Shown in pieces: positions 27,629-36,467 of a stretch of 64,000 nucleotides of DNA. The number at the start of each line of letters is the position of its first letter. The stretch's first letter is position 1. A program made the position numbers and the translations under genes. The notes beneath the pieces are model-generated. The model was not told where the DNA came from. It ran no database searches and worked only from the letters and a program-made list of their open reading frames with translations. The stretch lies in assembly GCF_014873755.1 (NCBI RefSeq), contig NZ_JADBEG010000001.1, forward strand, positions 3,660,501 to 3,724,500. The letters run 5' to 3'. Source of the DNA: Amycolatopsis lexingtonensis. GTDB taxonomy: Bacteria > Actinomycetota > Actinomycetes > Mycobacteriales > Pseudonocardiaceae.

Positions 27629-28396
27629 TCATTTGGCGCTTTCCCAGCCACGGTGGGGTTTGCGGTTACCGAGCTGGGCGTCGCGGCTGCGGTAGACGAT
27701 GTAGGGGCGGGTGAGGTAGCCCAGCGGCATCGAGAACACGTGCACGAGGCGGCTGAACGGCCAGAACGCGAACAGCGCCCAGGCGGCCAGGACGTGCAGC
27801 TGGAACCCGAGCGGAGCTTCGAGCATCAGCGATGTCTTCGGTTGGAAGGCGAAGATCGACCGGAACCAGGGGGCGACGGTTTCGCGGTAGTCGTGCGGGT
27901 GGCCGGTGAGGTTGCCCAGTACGGTGGTGCCGAGCCCGAGCAGGATGGTGCCGACCAGCAGGACGTACATGACCTTGTCGTTGCGGGTGGTGGCGGAGAA
28001 GACCGGCCCGACCGTGCGGCGGCGGTAGACGAGGATCGCCGCGCCGGCGAGGGTGCAGAACCCGGCGAGCACGCCGAGCGTCACGGCCATCGCGTGGTAG
28101 GCGGTCTCGCTGACACCGAGGGCTTCGGTCCAGGACTTCGGGATCAGCAGGCCGCCGACGTGGCCGAGGGCGACGAGCAGGATGCCGAAGTGGAACAGCG
28201 GGCTGCCCAGGCGCAGCAGCCGGCGCTCGTAGAGCTGCGAGGAGCGGGTGGTCCAGCCGAACTTGTCGTAGCGGTAGCGCCAGTAGTGGCCGACGACGAA
28301 CACCGCGATGGACACGTACGGCACCGCCACCCACAGCAGAATGTCCAGTGCGCTGAGCGGCGCGTCGGCGGCTTCGGCGAGGAGCTGCGTGGTCAT
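27629..28396 (-). CDS. narI: respiratory nitrate reductase gamma subunit
   Basis: The 255-residue membrane protein is the di-haem cytochrome b subunit that takes electrons from quinol and passes them to NarH. Five membrane segments are visible, with histidines in the expected places (SPLFHFGILLVALGHVGG near residue 65-80 and the C-terminal GFQLHVLAAWALFAFWPFSRLVHVF near 200-220). The ATG overlaps the narJ stop in an ATGA arrangement, which fixes the start and shows coupling. The length is close to the usual 225-255 residues. Confidence 0.93.
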   Translation of the reverse strand: MTTQLLAEAADAPLSALDILLWVAVPYVSIAVFVVGHYWRYRYDKFGWTTRSSQLYERRLLRLGSPLFHFGILLVALGHVGGLLIPKSWTEALGVSETAYHAMAVTLGVLAGFCTLAGAAILVYRRRTVGPVFSATTRNDKVMYVLLVGTILLGLGTTVLGNLTGHPHDYRETVAPWFRSIFAFQPKTSLMLEAPLGFQLHVLAAWALFAFWPFSRLVHVFSMPLGYLTRPYIVYRSRDAQLGNRKPHRGWESAK

Positions 28397-29034
28397 CGGC
28401 GGGCTCCTTCGGGGTCGGGCATGTACTCGGGCGGGGCGAAGGGCGCCAGGCCGACTTCTTCTTCGGGAGGCCCTTCGGCGGCCAGGCGGGCGACGGCGTC
28501 GTGCTCGCGGCCGCTCAGCGGGGGCAGGGTGGCGGAAACGGATTCCAGCACGTGCGCCCACGGTGAGCCGGTTTCGCGCAGGCCCAGCCGCATCAGCTCG
28601 AGCCCGGCGCGGTGTTCGGTCAGCAGCCGCAGACCGGTCTTGGCCTGCCCGGCGGCGGCGAACTCGAGGACGACGGCGAGGTGGTCGGGCAGTTCGCCGT
28701 CGTCCAGCTCCAGCCCGGCAGCGCGGTACGCGTGCTTGAACCGCAGCAGGGCCATGCCGCGTTTACGGGTGTCTCCGTAGGCGAAGTAGGTGAGGTAGGG
28801 GCTGAAGCGTTTGCGGTGGTCGAACGTCGCCACGTAGTCGGCCGCGAGCTCGGTGAGCGGGGTGGCCGCCACGTGGTCGAGGAAGGCCGCCAGCGGCTCG
28901 CCGAGCGGAGCGGGCAAGGTCGCGGACGCGGCCCGCAGGAGCGGGATGCGCTCGAGCAGCAGCTCGTCGGGGTAGCTCAGTAGCAGCGACTGGACCTGCC
29001 AGGCCGTCGCGCGGCCGGTGTCGGTGACGGTCAT
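28393..29034 (-). CDS. narJ: nitrate reductase assembly chaperone
   Basis: This 213-residue all-helical protein is NarJ, the private chaperone that holds apo-NarG while molybdenum cofactor and the N-terminal iron-sulphur cluster are inserted. The sequence shows the family segments LLSYPDELLLERIPLL (residues 17-32) and ATFDHRKRFSPYLTYF, with GDTRKRGMALLRFKHAY after it. The start overlaps the narH TGA by ATGA, and the stop overlaps narI in the same way. It is a cytoplasmic assembly factor, not a subunit of the mature enzyme. Confidence 0.92.
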   Translation of the reverse strand: MTVTDTGRATAWQVQSLLLSYPDELLLERIPLLRAASATLPAPLGEPLAAFLDHVAATPLTELAADYVATFDHRKRFSPYLTYFAYGDTRKRGMALLRFKHAYRAAGLELDDGELPDHLAVVLEFAAAGQAKTGLRLLTEHRAGLELMRLGLRETGSPWAHVLESVSATLPPLSGREHDAVARLAAEGPPEEEVGLAPFAPPEYMPDPEGARR

Positions 29035-30725
29035 GGCTTCGGCTCCCCCTCCCCCGCGGGATCCCCGCCGCCGGGGCGGTCGCGGGGCGGGAAGAGCCCG
29101 TCGGGCTGTCCCTTGCCGTCCCAGTTCAGGAGGTTGACGCGGCTGCCCTTGTCCACGGGCGCGGCGACGGTGTCGGTGGTCTGGCGGTCGCGCAGCATGC
29201 GGAAGTTCTCCACCGCGATCGGCGACGGTCCGCCGGAGCTTTCGCCGAACGGGCCGGAGCCGGTCATGCCCGGGCCGCCTTCGTAGTCGAGGCTGCATTC
29301 GGTGGCGAGTTCCTCGAGGCCGTGGGCCTGCTCGGCGTGGGCGGGCGGGATGACGTAGCGCTCGTCGTACTTGGCCAGCGCCAGCAGCCGGTACATGTCG
29401 TAGAGCTGTTCACCGGTCATGCCGACCTTCTCGGCGATGGACTCCTGCGGTTCCCGGCCGAGGTTGATGTCGCGCATGTAGCAGCGCATCGCAGCCAACC
29501 GCCGCAGCACCGCGTTGACCGGCTCGACGTCACCCGCGGTGAACAGCTCGGCGAGGTACTCCACCGGGATGCGCAGCGCGTCGATCGCGGCGAACAGGTT
29601 GCCGTGGTCCTCCGCGTCGTGGCCGGTGTCGCGCACGATGTCCACGACCGGCGACAGCGGCGGGATGTACCAGACCATCGGCATGGTGCGGTATTCCGGG
29701 TGCAGCGGCAGCGCCACCCGGTAGGTGTTGATGAGCGCGTGGATCGGGGACCGGCGGGCGGCCTCGATCCAGTCCCGCGGGATGCCCGCGCGTTCGGCTT
29801 CGCGTTGCACCCGCGGGTCTTCCGGGTCGAGCAGGACCTCGCGCTGGGCTTCGCAGAGGTCGTGTTCGTCCGGGGTGGACGCCGCTTCGAGAACCTTGTC
29901 GGCGTCGTAGAGCACGAGGCCGATGTAGCGCAGCCGGCCCACGCACGTCTCCGCGCAGACCGTCGGCAGGCCGACCTCGATGCGGGGGAAGCAGAACGTG
30001 CACTTCTCGGCCTTGCCGGTGCGGTGGTTGAAGTAGACCTTCTTGTACGGGCAGCCGGACACGCACATCCGCCAGCCGCGGCAGCGGTCCTGGTCGACCA
30101 GCACGATGCCGTCCTCGCTGCGCTTGTAGATCGCACCCGAGGGGCAGGACGCGGCACAGGAGGGGTTGAGGCAGTGTTCGCAGATCCGCGGCAGGTAGAA
30201 CATGAAGGTCTGCTCGAACTCGAACTTCACCTTGTCGGCGATGTTCTTCAGCAGTGGGTCCTTGGCGCCGTGCTCGGGGGCGCCGCCGAGGTCGTCGTCC
30301 CAGTTGGCCGACCAGGAGATCTTCATGTCCTTGCCGGAAATCAGCGACTTCGGCCGGGCGACCGGGGTGTGCTCCTGCTGCGGCGCGGTGGTGAGGTTCT
30401 CGTAGTCGTAGGTCCACGGTTCGTAGTAGTCGTCGATCGAGGGCAGCTTGGGGTTGCTGAAGATGGTCAGCAGCTTGCGCAGCCGGCCGCCGCCCTTGAG
30501 CTTCAATCGGCCCCGGCGGCCCAGCGTCCAGCCGCCGCGCCAGCGTTCCTGGTCCTCGTAGGTTCGCGGATACCCTTGCCCGGGCCGGGTTTCGACGTTG
30601 TTGAACCACACGTATTCGACACCCGAGCGGTTGGTCCAGGCCTGCTTGCAGGTGACCGAGCAGGTGTGGCAGCCGATGCACTTGTCGAGGTTCATCACCA
30701 TCGCCATCTGGGCCATGACGCGCAT
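29031..30725 (-). CDS. narH: respiratory nitrate reductase beta subunit
   Basis: The 564-residue iron-sulphur subunit relays electrons from NarI to NarG. Four cysteine groups are visible: CIGCHTCSVTC at residues 16-26, then CEHCLNPSCAASC, CRGWRMCVSGC and CTFCFPR with VCAETC. Trp in the third group in place of a cysteine is the known signature of the [3Fe-4S] site. The ATG at 30725 shares one base with the narG stop (TGATG) and has GGAGGTGATC upstream. The length and the C-terminal helical region match NarH. Confidence 0.94.
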   Translation of the reverse strand: MRVMAQMAMVMNLDKCIGCHTCSVTCKQAWTNRSGVEYVWFNNVETRPGQGYPRTYEDQERWRGGWTLGRRGRLKLKGGGRLRKLLTIFSNPKLPSIDDYYEPWTYDYENLTTAPQQEHTPVARPKSLISGKDMKISWSANWDDDLGGAPEHGAKDPLLKNIADKVKFEFEQTFMFYLPRICEHCLNPSCAASCPSGAIYKRSEDGIVLVDQDRCRGWRMCVSGCPYKKVYFNHRTGKAEKCTFCFPRIEVGLPTVCAETCVGRLRYIGLVLYDADKVLEAASTPDEHDLCEAQREVLLDPEDPRVQREAERAGIPRDWIEAARRSPIHALINTYRVALPLHPEYRTMPMVWYIPPLSPVVDIVRDTGHDAEDHGNLFAAIDALRIPVEYLAELFTAGDVEPVNAVLRRLAAMRCYMRDINLGREPQESIAEKVGMTGEQLYDMYRLLALAKYDERYVIPPAHAEQAHGLEELATECSLDYEGGPGMTGSGPFGESSGGPSPIAVENFRMLRDRQTTDTVAAPVDKGSRVNLLNWDGKGQPDGLFPPRDRPGGGDPAGEGEPKP

Positions 30726-33700
30726 CAGTAGATCACCTCCTGGCTGCGGCGGCGGATGATCGTGACTTCGTCGCGCTGGTTGCCGGTCGGACCGAGGTAG
30801 TTGAAGGCGAAGGACAGCTGCGCGTAGCCGCCGATGAGGTGCGACGGTTTGATCAGCAGCCGGGTCAGGGAATTGTGGATGCCGCCGCGCTTCCCGGACG
30901 TCTCCGCGAGGGGCACGTCGATGAGGCGGTCCTGGGCGTGGTGCATGTAGACGGTGCCCTCGGGCATCCGGTGCGACACGATCGCGCGGGCGACGACGAC
31001 GCCGTTGCGGTTGACCGCTTCGATCCAGTCGTTGTCGGCGATCCCGGCCTTGTCCGCGTCCTTGTCCGACATCCAGATCGTCGGCCCACCCCGGGACAGG
31101 CTGAGCATGAACAGATTGTCCTGGTACTCGGAGTGGATGGACCACTTGCTGTGCGGGGTGAGGTACCGGACGGTGATGCCCAGTTCGGTCCGCTCGCCGA
31201 TGCGGGGTTCGTCGAACAGGGCGGTCATGTCCAGCGGGGGCCGGAACACCGGCAGTCCTTCGCCGAGCTCGGTCATCCAGTCGTGGTCGAGGTAGAAGTG
31301 CTGCCGGCCGGTGAGGGTGTGCCACGGTTTGAGGCGTTCGACGTTGATGGTGAACGGCGAGTACCGGCGGCCGCCCGTCTCGGAGCCGGACCATTCGGGT
31401 GAGGTGATCACCGGGACCGGCGCGGCCTGGGTGTCGGCGAAGGTGATCTGCTTGCCTTCGTGCTCGGCGGCCAGGTCCGCCAGCCGCGTGCCCGTGCGCT
31501 GTTCGAGGGTGTGGAACCCCTGGGTCGCGAGATGACCGTTGGTGGTGCCGGACAGCGCGAGGATCGCCTCACAAGCGTGCACATCGCGGACCAGCGACGG
31601 GCGGCCGTCGGCCGGACCGCCGCGGATGGCGCCGTTTTTGTGCCGCAGGTACTCGACCTCGCGGCCGACGTCGAAGGTGACGCCCTTGGTGGTGGCGCCG
31701 AGTTTCTCCGCGAGCGGGCCCAGCGCTTGCATCTTCGCGGCGATGGCGCCGTAGTCGCGTTCCACCACGACCAGCTTGGGCATGGTCACCCCGGGCACCG
31801 GCTCGCACTCACCGGTCTTCCAGTCCCGGACCCGCCCGTGCGGCGTCGCCAGTTCGTCGGGGGTGTCGTGCAGCAGCGGCACCGCGACGACGTCCTTGCG
31901 CACGCCGAGGTGGTTCTCGGCGAGGCGACTGAAGACGTCGGCGATGGCCTGGAACGCGGCCCAGTCGGTGCGGGTCTGCCACGGCGGCGCGATCGCCGGG
32001 TTGAACGAATGCACGAACGGGTGCATGTCGGTGGTGTTGAGGTCGTGCTTCTCGTACCAGGTCGCCGCCGGCAGCACGACGTCGGAGAAGACGGTGGTGC
32101 TGGTCATCCGGAAGTCCAGCGTCAGCAGCAGGTCCAGCTTCCCCGCCGGTGCCTCGTCATGCCACACTACGTCCTTCGGCCGCTTGCCCGGCGGGGTTTC
32201 CTCCGCGCGGACCGAGGAATCGGTGCCCAGCAGGTGCTTGAGGAAGTATTCGTTGCCCTTGGCCGACGAGCCGAGCAGGTTGGCCCGCCAGATGCTCAGC
32301 ACGCGCGGGAAGTTCTCCGGCGAGTCCGGGTCTTCGCAGGCGAACCGGAGGTTCCCGGCCTTCAGCTCCGAGACGACGTACTCCCCGGCCGGCTTCCCGG
32401 CGCGCTCGGCGTCGTCGGCGAGGTCGAGGGGGTTGCGGTCGAAGGTCGGGTACGACGGCATCCAGCCCAGCCGGGCGGCCTGCGCGATCACGTCGGCGGT
32501 GGTCTTGCCGGCCAGCTGCCCGCCGGCGGTGGCCGCGGCCAGGGTGTCGGCACCGAAGGCGTCGTAGCGGAACTGGTCGGTGTGCAGGTACCAGTAAGCG
32601 GTCTGGATCATCTGCCGGGGCGGGCGCGACCAGTCCAAGCCGAACGCCAACTGCGACCAGCCGGTGACCGGCCGGCACTTCTCCTGCCCGACATAGTGCG
32701 CCCACCCGCCGCCGTTCACGCCCTGGCAGCCGGTGAGGGTGGTCAGGGTGAGGAAGGCCCGGTAGATGGTGTCGGAGTGGAACCAGTGGTTGGTCCCCGC
32801 CCCCATGACGATCATCGACCGGCCGCGCGACTCTTCAGCGTTGGCCGCGAACTCTCGGCCGATCCGCGCCGCGGCCTGGGCCGGGACGCCGGTGAGCGCC
32901 TCCTGCCACGCCGGGGTGTAGGGCTCTTCGGCGTCGTCGTAACCGGCGGGCCAGGTGCCGGGCAGGCCGTCGCGGTGCACGCCGTACTGGGCCAGCAGCA
33001 GGTCGAACACCGTGGTGACCAGGTGACCGCCGACGCGCCGCACCGGCACCCCGCGACGCAGGGTGGCGGCCGAGCCGTCCGGTGCGTCGAACCGCGGCAG
33101 CGTCACCTCCACCGCGTCCCCGCCGTGCAGCGACAGCTCCGGGACGACGTCGCCGAGGTCGAGGTTCCAGCGGCCGGCGCCCTGCTCGCCGAAGCGGTCC
33201 CCCAGCGTCCCGTTCGGCACCACCGGCTCCCCGGTCGCCGAATCCAGCAGGACGGTCTTGAACGCCGCGTTCTCCACCCCAGCGTGTTCGTCGAGATCGG
33301 CCGCGGTGAGGAACTTACCCGGCACGAAGCCGGTTTCCCGTTCTTCGAGCCGGACGAGGAACGGCAGGTCGGTGTAGCGGCGGACGTAGTCGGTGAAGTA
33401 GGGCACCTTCCGGTCCACGAAGAACTCGCGCAGGATCACGTGCCCCATGGCCATGGCCAGCGCACCGTCGGTGCCGGGCCGGGCGGGCAGCCACTCGTCG
33501 GCGAACTTGACGTTGTCCGCGTAGTCCGGGGCGACCGCGACGACCTTCTGGCCGCGGTAGCGGGCTTCCGCCATCCAGTGCGCGTCCGGCGTGCGAGTCA
33601 CTGGCAGGTTCGAGCCCCACATGATCAGGTAGCCGGCGTCCCACCAGTCCCCCGACTCCGGCACATCGGTCTGGTCGCCGAACACCTGCGGCGAGGCGAC

Positions 33701-34426
33701 CGGCAGGTCCGCGTACCAGTCGTAAAAGGACAGCATCGACCCGCCGAGCAGGGACACGAACCGCGCGCCGGAGGCGTGGGAGACCATCGACATCGCCGGG
33801 ATCGGCGAGAACCCCGCGACCCGGTCCGGGCCGTAGCGCTTGATCGTGTGCACGTGCGCGGCCGCGACCAGCTCGGTGGCCTCGTCCCAGGTCGCCCGCA
33901 CCAGCCCGCCCTTGCCGCGGGCCGCCTTGTACCGGCGCGCCCGGTCGGGGTCCTCGACAATCTCGGCCCAGGCTTCGACCGGGTCGCCGGTGCGGGCTTT
34001 GGCCTCCCGGTACATCTCTAGCAGCACGCCGCGGACGTAGGGATACCGGACCCGGGTGGGTGAGTAGGTGTACCAGGAGAACGCCGCGCCGCGGGGACAC
34101 CCGCGCGGCTCGTACTCGGGCCGGTCCGGGCCGACCGACGGGTAGTCGGTCTGCTGGGCCTCCCAGGTGATGATCCCGTCCTTGACGTAGACCTTCCAGG
34201 AGCAGGAACCGGTGCAGTTCACGCCGTGGGTGGAGCGCACGACCTTGTCGTGGCTCCAGCGGTCCCGGTAGAAGTCGTCGGCCTGTCGGCCGCCGATCTT
34301 GTGCAGCGTGCGCAGATCGTCCGACACGTTCGCGCGGGTGAAGAACCGGCGGGTGCGGATCAGCGCGTCGGTCAGTTCGGAGTCCAGGCCCGCTGCGTGC
34401 GGCCGGGGCTCGGCTTCGCTGGTCAC
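30725..34426 (-). CDS. narG: respiratory nitrate reductase alpha subunit
   Basis: The 1,233-residue catalytic subunit reduces nitrate to nitrite at a bis-molybdopterin guanine dinucleotide molybdenum centre, on the cytoplasmic face with NarHI. The N-terminus holds the FS0 cluster motif HGVNCTGSCSW and EPRGCPRGAAF, and YLIMWGSNLPVTRTPDAHW follows in the molybdopterin region. The length is near that of the E. coli enzyme. The start is a GTG with GGAGG eight bases before it. There is no sign of a Tat export signal, as expected for the membrane-bound, inward-facing type. The gene follows the hemerythrin gene by about 95 bases. Confidence 0.95.
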   Translation of the reverse strand: MTSEAEPRPHAAGLDSELTDALIRTRRFFTRANVSDDLRTLHKIGGRQADDFYRDRWSHDKVVRSTHGVNCTGSCSWKVYVKDGIITWEAQQTDYPSVGPDRPEYEPRGCPRGAAFSWYTYSPTRVRYPYVRGVLLEMYREAKARTGDPVEAWAEIVEDPDRARRYKAARGKGGLVRATWDEATELVAAAHVHTIKRYGPDRVAGFSPIPAMSMVSHASGARFVSLLGGSMLSFYDWYADLPVASPQVFGDQTDVPESGDWWDAGYLIMWGSNLPVTRTPDAHWMAEARYRGQKVVAVAPDYADNVKFADEWLPARPGTDGALAMAMGHVILREFFVDRKVPYFTDYVRRYTDLPFLVRLEERETGFVPGKFLTAADLDEHAGVENAAFKTVLLDSATGEPVVPNGTLGDRFGEQGAGRWNLDLGDVVPELSLHGGDAVEVTLPRFDAPDGSAATLRRGVPVRRVGGHLVTTVFDLLLAQYGVHRDGLPGTWPAGYDDAEEPYTPAWQEALTGVPAQAAARIGREFAANAEESRGRSMIVMGAGTNHWFHSDTIYRAFLTLTTLTGCQGVNGGGWAHYVGQEKCRPVTGWSQLAFGLDWSRPPRQMIQTAYWYLHTDQFRYDAFGADTLAAATAGGQLAGKTTADVIAQAARLGWMPSYPTFDRNPLDLADDAERAGKPAGEYVVSELKAGNLRFACEDPDSPENFPRVLSIWRANLLGSSAKGNEYFLKHLLGTDSSVRAEETPPGKRPKDVVWHDEAPAGKLDLLLTLDFRMTSTTVFSDVVLPAATWYEKHDLNTTDMHPFVHSFNPAIAPPWQTRTDWAAFQAIADVFSRLAENHLGVRKDVVAVPLLHDTPDELATPHGRVRDWKTGECEPVPGVTMPKLVVVERDYGAIAAKMQALGPLAEKLGATTKGVTFDVGREVEYLRHKNGAIRGGPADGRPSLVRDVHACEAILALSGTTNGHLATQGFHTLEQRTGTRLADLAAEHEGKQITFADTQAAPVPVITSPEWSGSETGGRRYSPFTINVERLKPWHTLTGRQHFYLDHDWMTELGEGLPVFRPPLDMTALFDEPRIGERTELGITVRYLTPHSKWSIHSEYQDNLFMLSLSRGGPTIWMSDKDADKAGIADNDWIEAVNRNGVVVARAIVSHRMPEGTVYMHHAQDRLIDVPLAETSGKRGGIHNSLTRLLIKPSHLIGGYAQLSFAFNYLGPTGNQRDEVTIIRRRSQEVIY

Positions 34427-34521
34427 CGTGTCGTACCTCCTGGCCAGGGCGAGGTGGGTCGATCAACCGGGGCCTCTCGACGGTAGTGGCTCCGGCTCGG
34501 TGACGCAGCTCTCATGTTCGG

Positions 34522-34995
34522 TCAGTGCAGTTGTTTGACCAGTCCGGTTCCCACTCGCCGGCGGACTTCCTCGATCGCGTCCCAGTCGGCGGTGTCGAGG
34601 TGGCCCAGCGCGGCGGGGAAGACGCCGTCCTGCTCGGCGAGGATGTGCTCGCGCAGCACGTGCAGCGTGTCGATCAGCCGGGTGGGCCAGAGCGGGTCGG
34701 CCGGCACGCCGTCGGCGGCCGCTCCGAGGACGTTTTCGATGAGCCGGTGCTGGGCGGTCAGCTCGGCGACGTGGTCCGGGAAGTCGGCGGCCAGCGCCGG
34801 GAACAGCCCTTCCTCCTCGACCGCCGTGTGCGGGCCGAGCACCGTGGCGATCCGGCCCGCCAGGTCCGCCATCTCCTCGACGTCGCCGCGGGCGTGCGCG
34901 GCGCGCACGTGGCTGATCAGCGTGACGACGTGGTCGTGTTCCCGGGTCAGGTCCGCGATCGCGGTCAGGGACTGGCACCCGCAGTACTCACACAT
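34522..34995 (-). CDS. hemerythrin HHE-domain protein
   Basis: The 157-residue protein starts MCEYCGCQSL and then folds as a four-helix hemerythrin: REHDHVVTLISHV, GPHTAVEEEGLFPAL, TAQHRLIENVL and LREHILAEQDGVFPAAL carry the His and Glu ligands of a di-iron site. Such proteins bind oxygen or nitric oxide or repair iron-sulphur clusters under nitrosative stress. Its position between narK and narG, with an eight-base overlap with narK, points to NO or oxygen handling during nitrate respiration. The Cys-rich N-terminus (CxxCxC) is typical of HHE proteins in nar clusters. Confidence 0.85.
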   Translation of the reverse strand: MCEYCGCQSLTAIADLTREHDHVVTLISHVRAAHARGDVEEMADLAGRIATVLGPHTAVEEEGLFPALAADFPDHVAELTAQHRLIENVLGAAADGVPADPLWPTRLIDTLHVLREHILAEQDGVFPAALGHLDTADWDAIEEVRRRVGTGLVKQLH

Positions 34996-36256
34996 GGGGC
35001 GGCTCCGCCTTCTCGTTGCTTTGGTGGGCGTGCAGCGAGCGCCGCACGGTGGTCGAGGTGAAGGCGAGGGTGCCCGCGGCGACCACGGTCAGCGCGGCCA
35101 GGCCCAGCGCGTACGAGCCGAAAGCGCCGTAGAGGGCGCCCATGACCAGCGGCGGGATGAACCCGCCGAGGCCACCGGCCGCGCCGACCACGCCGGTGAC
35201 CGAGCCGACCTTGTTCGCTGGGGCGAGCATGGCGACCAGCGCGAACACCGCGCCACTGCCCGCGCCGAGCGCCGCGGCCATGGTCAGGAACGCGACCGTG
35301 CCCAGCGGCATCAGCTCCGGGGCGAAAGTCTGCAGGGCCGCGCCGAAGGTCACCGCTGTGAAGACGCCGACGAGGACCCGGACCGGACCGAAACGGTCCG
35401 ACAGCCAGCCACCGACCGGGCGCATCACCACGGCGAGCAGCACGAACCCGGCCATCCGGTTGGCCGCGTCGGCCTGCGCCAGCCCGTAGCCGGTCTTCAG
35501 GTAGGCCGGCAGGTAGACCGAGAAGGCGACGTAGCCGCCGAAGGCCACGGCGTAGAGCGCCGACGCCTGCCAGGTCACCGCCAGCCGAGCAGTGTCCCGC
35601 AACCGGCGCGTCACCGGCTCGGTCGGCACCGTCCGTCCGGGCGCGTCCCGCAGCAGCAGCGCCGCGGCGAGGGCGTACACGGCCAGCACGATCGCGGTGA
35701 CGAGGAACGGCGTCGCCACTCCGTTGGCTTTTACCAGCGGCACGGTGGTCAGCGCGCTGATCGCCGTACCCCCCATGCCCGCGCCGAAGACGCCGATCGC
35801 CAGCCCGCGCCGCTCGGGCGGGAACCAGGCATTGACGAACGGGACACCGACCGCGAAGGACGTGCCGCCGAGGCCGAGGAAGAACCCGCCGATCAGCAAC
35901 GCGGCCAGCGACGAATGCCCGGCAAGGCCGAGGAACAGCACCGGCACGATCGTCAGCCCCGAGATCACCGGGAACATCACGCGCCCGCCGAACCGGTCGG
36001 TCAGCGCGCCGACCGGGATCCGGCCGAGGGAGCCGACCACCACGGGGACGGCGACCAGCAGCGCCTGCTGGAACGCGGTCAGCTTCAGGGCGTCCTTGAA
36101 CAGCGGGCCCAGCGGGCTCAGCAGCGCCCACGCCCAGAAGTTGATCGCGAACCCGGCGGTGGCCAGGCTCAGCATCAAAGTCCGCCGAGCCACGGCTGGC
36201 TCGGCGGGTGGTGCGGCCGGTGGTGGTCCGGCAGCCGTGTGGTGTGTCGAGGTCAT
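34988..36256 (-). CDS. narK: nitrate/nitrite transporter (MFS, NarK family)
   Basis: The 422-residue protein has about twelve membrane segments and the two Gly-rich nitrate-signature stretches of the NNP family (GLGGTSFAVGVPFVNAWFPP near 130 and GAAGGLGGFIPPLVMG near 360). The motif GRIPVGALTDRFGGRVMF after segment 2 is the MFS loop. It either imports nitrate or exchanges it for nitrite. The ATG at 36256 begins TSTHHTAAG with only a weak GGACGAGA upstream. It is the first gene of the narK-hemerythrin-narGHJI unit and its stop overlaps the hemerythrin start. Confidence 0.92.
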   Translation of the reverse strand: MTSTHHTAAGPPPAAPPAEPAVARRTLMLSLATAGFAINFWAWALLSPLGPLFKDALKLTAFQQALLVAVPVVVGSLGRIPVGALTDRFGGRVMFPVISGLTIVPVLFLGLAGHSSLAALLIGGFFLGLGGTSFAVGVPFVNAWFPPERRGLAIGVFGAGMGGTAISALTTVPLVKANGVATPFLVTAIVLAVYALAAALLLRDAPGRTVPTEPVTRRLRDTARLAVTWQASALYAVAFGGYVAFSVYLPAYLKTGYGLAQADAANRMAGFVLLAVVMRPVGGWLSDRFGPVRVLVGVFTAVTFGAALQTFAPELMPLGTVAFLTMAAALGAGSGAVFALVAMLAPANKVGSVTGVVGAAGGLGGFIPPLVMGALYGAFGSYALGLAALTVVAAGTLAFTSTTVRRSLHAHQSNEKAEPPHV

Positions 36257-36366
36257 CGGTGTCTCGTCCGTGAGTAGTGCAGGTGTCCCGGCCTGCCGGT
36301 CGGTGGGTATACCCAGATTGGGACGACCAGTCATGCCGCGAACAGGGGCCATGGCCTTCACACGAG

Positions 36367-36380
36367 TGGACCAACGTCCC
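36367..36380. promoter_or_regulatory. DevR/DosR-box-like palindrome
   Basis: In the 211-base gap between divergent narK and the nitrite reductase gene, TGGACCAACGTCCC resembles the DevR (DosR) box GGGACTTTAGTCCC. Most palindromic outer positions match, but the central four bases differ. A weaker half site, GGGACGACCAGTC, lies about 35 bases to the left. The DevS-like kinase and Acg-like gene nearby make hypoxic DevR-type control plausible; no devR gene is in the window. Confidence 0.4.
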
Positions 36381-36467
36381 TACCCGGTTCCCCCGAGGCC
36401 GGGATTTCCTGGACGGCGTGAACCAAACCGGAACCGGATTCACCGCTGCCCGACGGCGGGTGTGCCG

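Noticed and set aside
31460..34021. An 853-codon open frame on the plus strand opposite narG
   Set aside because: It is the antisense shadow of narG, with the Arg/Val/Gly-rich composition typical of GC-rich antisense frames and no recognisable domain.
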